Below are positions 6,901 to 12,185 of a stretch of 12,185 nt of DNA, piece by piece. Within the stretch, counting starts at the first letter, position 1, and every line of letters begins with the position of its first letter. Made by a program: the position numbers and the translations under genes. The DNA is taken from NCBI GenBank assembly GCA_031281115.1, contig JAITFV010000267.1:1-12185 (forward strand). Direction: 5' to 3'. The notes beneath the pieces are model-generated. The model saw nothing but the letters and a program-made list of their open reading frames with translations, searched no databases and had not been told where the DNA came from. The stretch is from Oscillospiraceae bacterium (GTDB lineage Bacteria > Bacillota > Clostridia > Oscillospirales > Ruminococcaceae).

Positions 6901-9701
6901 AGTATCAAAGACCGATTAATAACGGCAACGCCGGGCGGGCGCGCAGGGGCTACGACGGCTCCATGACGAGAGCGTATGCGGAACTTAACCCCGATATACA
7001 ATCAACATTATATCAAATCTGCCAAACGGAAGACCACCCTTTCTTCAGCAGAGGGCAGCAGTTCTACTATTCTTTCCACCACATCACAAGAACCGATGCA
7101 GCCACAATTCAAACGGACACCATGAGCTTCTATCTGACGAACATTGAAGAGAACGTGCTTCAGCCGCTCCCTTATAGTTCCGACAGAAGGTATCACGCCG
7201 GCTTTACAGGGCTTACGCAAATCAGACCCTGTGTTTCGCCGCGCTCGCAGCCGCCCAACAATACAGACCCGAATAACAGCAGCTCGCTTTGGTATAACCC
7301 TGTAGCGGGGCAAACGGTTAATTACGGGCGTAACTTTGCGGAAAACATCGTAGCAAATTCATGGCGCGGTTATAACCAAAGCCTCAGAGCATACTGGGAC
7401 CAAAACGGAACCAACGCTCACAGTCTCCCGAATCACTGGGATTATGAAAGCCCGTCGCCGTTCTTGGGAGCCGACTGGGGGCAGGACGTTTATGTTTATG
7501 ACTTATGGGTTGGAGACTCGGGAATCGCCGAATCAAATAACGAGTTCAACAGACTTAATACTGTCGAATTGTTTAATGCAACATCGGCAACCGGAACCCC
7601 TGTTGCTACGTGGTCAGTCAATCCTTCCCCCGACACGCGGGGACCCGGCGTAACTGCAATCGGCGCAGGGAATAACGTGCTGCGCTTAGAAGTCGGTACT
7701 ATGCTGAACAGCGTGTCCGGCTCCGGCAACCTTACTCTCAGGATAAATTACCTCACCGGGCAAAACGCAGGCAGTGCAAGACGGATGGTAGCCTGGACGA
7801 ACTTATCGGCTGACGGTTTAGATGCCCCGCAGCGTTCACTTGTAAACGACTTCGCTTTTGCAAACGATAGCCGGCGTACCGGCAACCGGGTAATACGCTC
7901 AGCCAACTTCGCTGCTACTGCTACTTCCACAACTATTTCCATCCCGAGAAATTTACTTATCAGCGGCTCTAACCGCGCAACTCATATCTATCTCATTCTC
8001 ACTACACAAGGCAGCGGCACAAACGCAGATACCCTCTTTGAAAATCAAAGAGGCGGGATTCCCAATCCTTCCGCAACCAACACGCGTTCAGGACACGGCA
8101 TAACTTTCTGGTCGAATTATAACCTTAATTTTTCTACACGCGGATACGGAAACATTATTGATATAGCAAATCTAATCGGCAATGAGCGCTTAGGCTTGCC
8201 GAGCAGCGCGACTTCCGATGACAGAAAAGATGCATTAGAGCGCAGAATTTTCAGCTACTGGGATGTTTCATACGGCTGGAAGCAGTATTACGGACACTAT
8301 ACGGTCCCCAACGGACAGGTATGGACGGAGTTCGCTTTCCAGTCTAACTCAGGCTCGGCGCAGGTAGGTAACTATTTGGCGGGTGTTGGATTTAACAACG
8401 CGCCCGCGCACCTTTCAATAGAAACCGCTTTCGTGCGGCAGGATACGGGATTGCCGGTAGCTTTCGTTGAACCCGGTGATATTTTAAGAATTGAGCATTT
8501 AGTCCAAAACTTAGGTACGGTTCCCGCAGGCACAATCGTAGTTGAAAACCCGATTGCTCCTTTCCATGAACTGATGGACTACATAGGAAATGTCACCGTA
8601 ACTCATAACGGTTCGTCCGTAGGTGCCATCGTAGATTCCCCAAGCGAAGGAGATGACACACGTACGCTGAGAATCACCCTTCCGAGCGATTTTCAACTTG
8701 CTGCGCGCAGCGGCGAAACTATACAAACGTTAAGAATCACGTTTGATGTCCTGGTGCGTGATACGCTCCTCAGCGAAGACGGCACATCGACGTGGCTGTA
8801 TCTCATCCAAAGCCAGGGTCGGGTAGGGTTCAGTGATGTTTTCAAGGAGTTCGTGGAAGACGCCCCCGACAAATGGAATTATTCGCCTGTCGCCGAGGTC
8901 AGTATCAGCCAGGTGCGCCTGTCGAAAGATGTAGTACACAAAGATGTTCCCGGCTCAAGGATTGACGGGCCGTTCACAGTGAACCTTACAATCATAAACG
9001 ACGGCACCTCCCCGGCACAAGGCATCATCACGGATAGGATTCCGAAAGGCTTCTCGATATCAAATATAAGGATGGGAGGAATGTCAGTTCCTTTCTCACG
9101 TTCTGTTTCCGGTTCGGGAGTAAACAGGCAGGAGCAAATCATAATTCCTAATGTAAATCTTGACCCCGGCTCTATGATGATATTTTCTTATGACCTGCGG
9201 AACATAGTCGAACCGGATAATGACAGCAGGTTCGGCGTTGAGTTCGCCTCGGAAGCAAGATATGTATACGGAAGCGCGATAGGGCGCGCCAACGCAGGAT
9301 TCCCGCAGCAGGTTATCGGGCTCACCGTTAAAGCGAACAATTTGACCTTTGACGCAACCGGGACAAACAACGCGCTTAACATAAGGGCTGCGAGCGGTCT
9401 TGATGTTCTCGGCGATAACCTTTTAGAAAAAGATAATTACGTTGTTCCCGTCCCCGAGGTGGTTTTGCTTAATTCAAACTCGGCAAGCGACCCTGTAACC
9501 TTTAACCAGGACGGATTTATCACGCTTGTCGGACCTAACTACAGAATTGTTCTGATTGGCGAGTCAATCGTTGTTAATGCTTCTGTCAATTTCAGTGCCA
9601 CAATTCACTACATGCTCGCCTGTACCGCGACAAAGACCAACGAGCCGGGCATTGCCTTAAACTCCGAGGTCAGAACAATTACAATTAACTATGTTCATTA
9701 G
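3990..9701 (+). CDS. Giant modular type IV prepilin (1903 aa), probable tip adhesin
   Basis: The N-terminus is a textbook class III prepilin signal: leader of 14 residues ending KPG, then FTLVELVAVIAIIGILATVT with Glu at mature position +5. It should be cut and methylated by PilD and placed in a pilus by its N-terminal helix. A pilin-like part continues to about residue 190 (EYNARTGNVLSIFYG at 171-185). Cys clusters lie at 337-354, 442-454 and 701-715. Residues about 511-675 carry several GGIAGxN-type GLUG repeats, which usually form a beta-helix. Residues about 850-1050 resemble a jelly-roll/DUF642-like extracellular domain (NGDF at 854, AELN...STLYQ at 997). Residues 1488-1622 and 1637-1755 look like two DUF11-type domains. 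There is no LPXTG or C-terminal membrane helix, so the pilin helix is the only evident anchor. Ordinary pilins have 130-200 residues. The frame is open throughout, with a strong promoter and ribosome binding site. Confidence 0.9.
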   Translation: MFIKNLQRLRAKPGFTLVELVAVIAIIGILATVTIPVSVSLVRRGQQTNRTNIARNIYVLVQNHLTKSAAERTLKTTFTGYNFELNANGFVTDDFCPIVLAQNSVFQQLGTMGGEFPAEEILLNNEDNIRFISKPRGYVPGAGTPEQDVFFFMLESLILDGDILQEAILMEYNARTGNVLSIFYGNALQDEFTYMAADLENDSNITGPRGEEYHIIAIERRQGFFGVRETGVPPLVIGTSRDIANVYDGAERGLEARSPFGGSEIRNKVNVLYTEFILEGTGPGAIDGYSFELVCARTDVSIVPPASGASVATNFYSAVSSGSGNMIYHDVNRPVACVEVQCNDPLTDACTTVCQGFVRYVWVLDYFGEDELEMGNDISRSVFPSDVTPTNVRARATRADGVAATSLTVANTLFARELTSGNFEITTARHLNNVRHAMLQPCVCETACADAPLCNNKNFRQTVDINMARPENKISSFEPLGVLRGSYRALSVVGESSNSTQLYAITNLNISGGENTGLFNEVKGTVDGLILRNAAISGASGGAVAGTNSGWINRVVITESTIDMSSGAYAGGIAGINAAGALIRDSLVRGTNISGGAFTGGIAGGNYGISAIGADYGVKRSAVEDSFISGGSDIGGIVGFNRGDIADVYFLSTSRTTDFPQPIQSNGGGIAGRNYTDPDNPSGNGDISRALFIAPAPSIPCPANAEISACNAANCNTHIFPITREGDVRRDPSHPVNSFYLAGRNYSIGFYTDGENYNSSITSEFTVGHVNPDINSLSTDFLNKVWIDFAAGEKFTNWKEGPGTPEYPYPVLRVLSDLLPDPESWPAAGGRREISREPLGAPLSNSMFNLNFINGDFNAPKQNPITGIPLTGANHFNNEGVATDSTNTWRTGAANGHIAGNNNSFWVYYNPDFVQGWNIRPVDLNNYGRWRFDNASFTGTAGHATSYSNSANPAGWRNEGFGNFWIWNAFEYQRPINNGNAGRARRGYDGSMTRAYAELNPDIQSTLYQICQTEDHPFFSRGQQFYYSFHHITRTDAATIQTDTMSFYLTNIEENVLQPLPYSSDRRYHAGFTGLTQIRPCVSPRSQPPNNTDPNNSSSLWYNPVAGQTVNYGRNFAENIVANSWRGYNQSLRAYWDQNGTNAHSLPNHWDYESPSPFLGADWGQDVYVYDLWVGDSGIAESNNEFNRLNTVELFNATSATGTPVATWSVNPSPDTRGPGVTAIGAGNNVLRLEVGTMLNSVSGSGNLTLRINYLTGQNAGSARRMVAWTNLSADGLDAPQRSLVNDFAFANDSRRTGNRVIRSANFAATATSTTISIPRNLLISGSNRATHIYLILTTQGSGTNADTLFENQRGGIPNPSATNTRSGHGITFWSNYNLNFSTRGYGNIIDIANLIGNERLGLPSSATSDDRKDALERRIFSYWDVSYGWKQYYGHYTVPNGQVWTEFAFQSNSGSAQVGNYLAGVGFNNAPAHLSIETAFVRQDTGLPVAFVEPGDILRIEHLVQNLGTVPAGTIVVENPIAPFHELMDYIGNVTVTHNGSSVGAIVDSPSEGDDTRTLRITLPSDFQLAARSGETIQTLRITFDVLVRDTLLSEDGTSTWLYLIQSQGRVGFSDVFKEFVEDAPDKWNYSPVAEVSISQVRLSKDVVHKDVPGSRIDGPFTVNLTIINDGTSPAQGIITDRIPKGFSISNIRMGGMSVPFSRSVSGSGVNRQEQIIIPNVNLDPGSMMIFSYDLRNIVEPDNDSRFGVEFASEARYVYGSAIGRANAGFPQQVIGLTVKANNLTFDATGTNNALNIRAASGLDVLGDNLLEKDNYVVPVPEVVLLNSNSASDPVTFNQDGFITLVGPNYRIVLIGESIVVNASVNFSATIHYMLACTATKTNEPGIALNSEVRTITINYVH

Positions 9702-9729
9702 TAGGGAACGCATTTATCCGTTCCCTACT
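9700..9729 (+). other. Hairpin at the end of the giant pilin gene
   Basis: Arms 9700-9710 and 9719-9729 form a perfect 11-bp stem with an 8-nt loop, starting in the TAG stop codon. It is followed by TGGGTGG, not by a U-tract. Strong termination is therefore unlikely; it may protect the 3' end of the giant message or reduce read-through to the PilX-like gene. Confidence 0.6.
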
Positions 9730-9741
9730 TGGGTGGAATCG

Positions 9742-9807
9742 GGGATGCCGCGCTGTCGCAACAGCGCAATCCCTGTTTCTAAACAAACTTTGTTTGTTTA
9801 GAAACAG
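9742..9807. repeat. Palindromic repeat, copy 2, inside the pilin cluster
   Basis: The constant hairpin has arms 9750-9756 and 9761-9767 (GCGCTGT/ACAGCGC, loop CGCA), and flanking GGGAT (9742-9746) pairs with ATCCC (9769-9773). Next comes a perfect 16-bp palindrome with arms 9773-9788 and 9792-9807, loop TTT. Copies 1 and 3 share the constant hairpin and the following AA(G/T)CCC, but their second palindrome has another sequence. With the hairpin at 9700-9729 it fills most of the 178-bp gap before the PilX-like gene. Confidence 0.8.
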
Positions 9808-9879
9808 TATTAGAATCTGCGTTTATGCAGTAATCAGAGTTTCCGAGGAAATTCATCTTAACGAGGGAGGCGCGTACTT

Positions 9880-10968
9880 ATGGGCAAAAAAGGCATCAAG
9901 AATATTCTGGGCAAAAAAGGCGAAAGCCTGCTGCTCGTGATGATTCTCATGTTCTTCTTCATGGTTATTTGCGTTTCTGTTTCATCGGCTGCCATTTCCG
10001 GAATAAGATATTCGGGGATGCAGAGAGACTTTAATCAGGTTACGCTGTTGGAGCGGTCTATACACGATAGTATCATATTCAGCTTGACAGATGAGCCTAA
10101 TAACCTTAACTCGCTCGGCTGGCAAATTATAAATGATATACGTATTTCAAACGGTTTTGCGGGTCCTTACATTATCAACAACATCGACCCTGACAACCCG
10201 GCGATTACAATTCATACCGGAGGCGGTATAAACGCCGCTTTAACTCAAGCTTTGAATAACGGCAGAATTAGGGTTCAGAGCGTTTCGCTCGCCCTCCCGG
10301 AGCAAAGATTAGTTACCCGCCCCGCCATTCCCGCGCTGTATACAGTGGAAAGTATTCCGACGCTCTGTTTCATCGCAGACTTCTGCACAATTGACGAAGA
10401 TGAAGAATGCGGAGACGGAGAATCCTTTGTAATTTGTCATTATGAGTGTATATGGGAAGGCATGGAAGCGCATGATTGCGATGTCGATATCTGCCGCAGA
10501 ACCTGTGATAGTCATCATAATTGTAATATAGACCCTATGGGAGACCCCTGCGGTGACTTTGAGCGCCGCGTACAGCACGAGTGCGCTGCAGATTCGGTTT
10601 GCAGAGTCCCCGGTGCGCACGGCGCGATAGAAGAAGGCGAGATGCGTGATAGCACAGTCGAATTAATAACATTCGCTGCCCCGAGAACCCCAAGGTCTTC
10701 CACAATCCTCGCAACTTTAGAGGTTGTTGTTGAAATTAATTCAAACGGCACAATATCCACCTCCAAAGCAGTGCTGATATACACAAACGGTGAACTGGAT
10801 GATTGCATGAGAATAGTGGGTGAATGCGTTCCGCTGCCTCTTCCGGGAGCAGTTCCCCCGGCAAGCCCGGAATGCTGCATGAAAAAAGGCGAGTTTGAAA
10901 ACATCATGGATTTTGTAGCCGGAATCGGCGGATGGGAGTTTTTGAGTTATGATAACATTTTATCGTAA
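9880..10968 (+). CDS. PilX/GspK-like minor pilin with Cys-rich segment (362 aa)
   Basis: The ATG at 9880 follows GAGGGAGG with a suitable spacer. Residues 12-40 read KKGESLLLVMILMFFFMVICV and onward: a Gly cleavage site after a basic leader, then a hydrophobic helix without Glu at +5. That missing Glu is typical of PilX/GspK-type components. From 163 to 241 there are 12 Cys residues with nearby His (CHYEC, HDCDVDICRRTC, SHHNC), then a beta-rich part about 255-305 (STVELITF, ATLEVVVEINSNGTISTSKAVLIY) and a second small Cys group at 309-333. The segment should sit outside the cell and could be stapled by disulfides or bind metal. It is second of four pilin-like genes and its 3' end overlaps the next gene by 20 bp. 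A role in starting pilus assembly at the tip is inferred from PilX-type proteins; similarity is limited to the N-terminus and gene order. Confidence 0.8.
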   Translation: MGKKGIKNILGKKGESLLLVMILMFFFMVICVSVSSAAISGIRYSGMQRDFNQVTLLERSIHDSIIFSLTDEPNNLNSLGWQIINDIRISNGFAGPYIINNIDPDNPAITIHTGGGINAALTQALNNGRIRVQSVSLALPEQRLVTRPAIPALYTVESIPTLCFIADFCTIDEDEECGDGESFVICHYECIWEGMEAHDCDVDICRRTCDSHHNCNIDPMGDPCGDFERRVQHECAADSVCRVPGAHGAIEEGEMRDSTVELITFAAPRTPRSSTILATLEVVVEINSNGTISTSKAVLIYTNGELDDCMRIVGECVPLPLPGAVPPASPECCMKKGEFENIMDFVAGIGGWEFLSYDNILS

Positions 10969-11371
10969 AGCTTTAAAAAGGCTCACCTCAAACAGAGGCG
11001 AGCTCATCGCGGAAACGATTATCAGTTTCATGATTTTGTCGATTCTCGTGACCGCTGTTTTCCTTGTGCTTAGCCGTGCGATGTCGATGACTACCGACTC
11101 GGCGAGAAAAGCGAAAATTTCGCAGGAAGGCGAAATGAATCCTGCAATTTTAATGGCGTTTCCTAACAGCGAGCCGGCAAACATCGTATTTAATGTGACC
11201 GGTCTGGGTATTGTTACTCATCCAATCATCTTTAATACTTCGCATGCCATTGCCGACGCTGCCTGCATCAAGTGCGCTGACTTTCCGAACTGCCCCGGAG
11301 TTCCCTGCCCTGCCCCCGATTGCTGCTGGTGCAATGATGCTGTTGCGTTTGCTCCCTTCTCTGTCCCGTAA
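10949..11371 (+). CDS. PilV-like minor pilin with compact Cys cluster (140 aa)
   Basis: The ATG overlaps the 3' end of the PilX-like gene by 20 bp, with GGGAG upstream, so translation is probably coupled. The N-terminus shows a class III signal: leader MITFYRKALKRLTSNRG, then ELIAETIISFMILSILVTAV with Glu at mature +5 (E22). The helix is followed by a short soluble part. Seven Cys lie within residues 106-128 (spacing C-x2-C-x5-C-x4-C-x4-CC-x-C), and the protein ends only 12 residues later. At 140 aa it is short for a pilin and most of the usual beta-sheet seems absent, so the Cys cluster forms much of the head. No CxxCH heme motif is present. Assignment as a minor pilin is firm for the N-terminus; PilV-like is by gene order and helix type only. 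Confidence 0.83.
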   Translation: MITFYRKALKRLTSNRGELIAETIISFMILSILVTAVFLVLSRAMSMTTDSARKAKISQEGEMNPAILMAFPNSEPANIVFNVTGLGIVTHPIIFNTSHAIADAACIKCADFPNCPGVPCPAPDCCWCNDAVAFAPFSVP

Positions 11372-11398
11372 CAACTCTTTTTTGGAGGTGTAAGCTAA

Positions 11399-11977
11399 AT
11401 GAAGAAATTTATAAAACGTATAAAGTCCAACGCCGGCGTATCGCTGACCGAGCTGATTATCGGCATGGCTTTGCTTTCAATTTTTGTGCTTACCATCGGT
11501 GCGCTTCTTACGAATGTAACCAGGTTGCAAAACAGGGTAATTGAAATGACCGAGCTGAACGCCTTAATCGATAACATTTCAAATCCTGTTGTAAGGGAAG
11601 TGTCGAACGCTACCCATGCAATTGCTTTTTGTACTCTTGAAAGTTGTGATAATACAAGTTGTGCAGGAGATGGCATTAACAGATTCACAGTTGTTATAGG
11701 CGGCATCGGCAGCGTTGTGTATTCAATTGACGACGAAGGCGCACTGTTCAGAAGCTGCGACTCCCCTCAGTGCGATATTCTCGACTGCCCCGGGCATCAG
11801 GTTCTTCACAAAGATTCCTACAAATTCAGAAGCGTCAATTTCACGTTAGCTCCCGCAACAATAGGCACGGGAACCGCGTATATTTTAACAATCACCCTTA
11901 CCTGCGACAGAAATAATGACAGTATTTTATCAACGAGAGAATATGCAATCAGACCTTTCGCGCCGAATCTGAGCTAA
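11399..11977 (+). CDS. PilW-like minor pilin with two C-x4-C-x4-C inserts (192 aa)
   Basis: The ATG at 11399 follows GGAGGTG with a 9-nt spacer, 27 bp after the previous stop. The prepilin signal is leader MKKFIKRIKSNAG, then VSLTELIIGMALLSIFVLTI, with Glu at mature +5 (E18). The head is beta-rich: FTVVIGGIGSVVYSID, ALFRS, and VNFTLAP with TAYILTITLTC. Two Cys inserts have the same spacing: C78-x4-C83-x4-C88 and C120-x4-C125-x4-C130; the second ends PGH. Both fall where I would expect turns between strands. It is the last gene of the cluster and is followed by a strong terminator at 12029-12056. PilW-like is inferred from order after PilX- and PilV-like proteins and from its size. It is likely a non-major component of the pilus, located in the membrane before assembly and outside the cell after. 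Confidence 0.86.
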   Translation: MKKFIKRIKSNAGVSLTELIIGMALLSIFVLTIGALLTNVTRLQNRVIEMTELNALIDNISNPVVREVSNATHAIAFCTLESCDNTSCAGDGINRFTVVIGGIGSVVYSIDDEGALFRSCDSPQCDILDCPGHQVLHKDSYKFRSVNFTLAPATIGTGTAYILTITLTCDRNNDSILSTREYAIRPFAPNLS

Positions 11978-11980
11978 TTT

Positions 11981-12027
11981 AGCGCAATCCCTAAAATCCA
12001 ATAGACTTCTTGCGTAACTCTAAAACC
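11981..12027. repeat. Possible remnant of the palindromic repeat and a second short repeat
   Basis: AGCGCAATCCCT at 11981-11992 is identical to 9763-9774 in copy 2, but lacks the left arm of the constant hairpin. The following TCCAATAGACTT...CTCTAAAACC at 11997-12026 resembles TCCATTAGACCT...CCTAAAACC at 1136-1159. These are short matches and could be remnants of dispersed intergenic repeats. Confidence 0.4.
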
Positions 12028-12028
12028 T

Positions 12029-12056
12029 AAAAAAGACTGCGAAAGCAGTCTTTTTT
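12029..12056 (+). terminator. Intrinsic terminator of the pilin gene cluster
   Basis: A perfect 12-bp stem with arms 12029-12040 and 12045-12056 has a GAAA tetraloop. The right arm ends in six T. It lies 51 bp after the stop of the PilW-like gene and closes the cluster. Confidence 0.93.
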
Positions 12057-12068
12057 GTATCATATAAT

Positions 12069-12185
12069 CGTTTAAATTGAAAACTGTTCCACAGTTTCAA
12101 TTTAAACGGGTTTCCGCTGCGCTCACGCAGCGGGCGCTGTCGCAACAGCGCAAGCCCCTTTAACTTAAAAAAGCGTTTCGCTTTT
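12069..12185. repeat. Row of four palindromes, repeat copy 3 (cut by window edge)
   Basis: There are four hairpins in a row. The first has arms 12069-12087 and 12091-12108 with one bulged A. The second has arms 12114-12121 and 12126-12133 (CCGCTGCG/CGCAGCGG). The third is the constant hairpin 12134-12151. The fourth is AT-rich, with loop TTT at 12176-12178, and is cut by the window end. The constant hairpin and the bases after it match 1-30 of the window. No ORF or promoter is seen from 12057 to the end. Confidence 0.8.

Noticed and set aside
3990..9701. Sortase-anchored cell-wall adhesin
   Set aside because: No LPXTG-type motif, C-terminal membrane helix or basic tail is present; the end is a beta-rich sequence finishing ITINYVH, and the N-terminus is a prepilin signal and not a Sec signal peptide.
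9880..11371. Multiheme or nanowire-type pilins because of the many Cys
   Set aside because: No CxxCH heme motif is present in the Cys-rich parts of the PilX-, PilV- or PilW-like proteins or of the giant pilin.

Overview
The window looks like chromosomal DNA of an anaerobic Firmicute of the class Clostridia (Oscillospiraceae/Ruminococcaceae-like). The basis is sigma-A promoters close to consensus, AGGAGG-type ribosome binding sites, a cluster of short clostridial-type proteins, and type IV pilus genes in a single-membrane style. This placement is inferred; no rRNA or other marker gene is present. Both ends of the window lie inside copies of the same palindromic repeat, which is what a contig broken at a repeat would look like.

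Region 1 (about 60-1840, minus strand) holds small genes of unknown function. Reading in the direction of transcription they are: a 74-aa Met-rich protein and a 117-aa protein, 14 bp apart; a 219-aa protein with a TonB-like EKPVVVEK repeat; a 48-aa hydrophobic ORF in the -1 frame whose start overlaps the end of the 219-aa gene; a strong terminator; and a 49-aa Asn/Lys-rich ORF that is absent from a normal long-ORF scan. The 219-aa and 48-aa frames meet at an A8C run directly before the first stop codon. One -1 slip there would give a 260-aa protein with a hydrophobic tail.

Region 2 (1908-3800, plus strand) has a consensus promoter, a YfcE/MJ0936-type metallophosphoesterase, pilT (the type IV pilus retraction ATPase) and a hairpin terminator.

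Region 3 (3863-12056, plus strand) is the most notable part. A second consensus promoter drives a run of four pilin-like genes. The first encodes a 1903-aa protein with a normal class III prepilin leader, followed by a very large extracellular region: a GLUG-type beta-helix stretch, a jelly-roll-like segment and two DUF11-like domains. It is followed by PilX/GspK-like, PilV-like and PilW-like minor pilins and an intrinsic terminator. I read this set as a pilus tip complex in which the giant pilin carries the adhesive part, with PilT giving retraction. All four proteins carry short Cys-rich inserts, often C-x4-C-x4-C, that look like a shared feature of this pilus.

Hairpin repeats occur at 1-54, 9742-9807 and 12069-12185. 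Each of the three has, fully or partly, a constant GC-rich hairpin followed by a different or rearranged AT-rich palindrome. One copy sits inside the pilin gene cluster, between the giant gene and the PilX-like gene.
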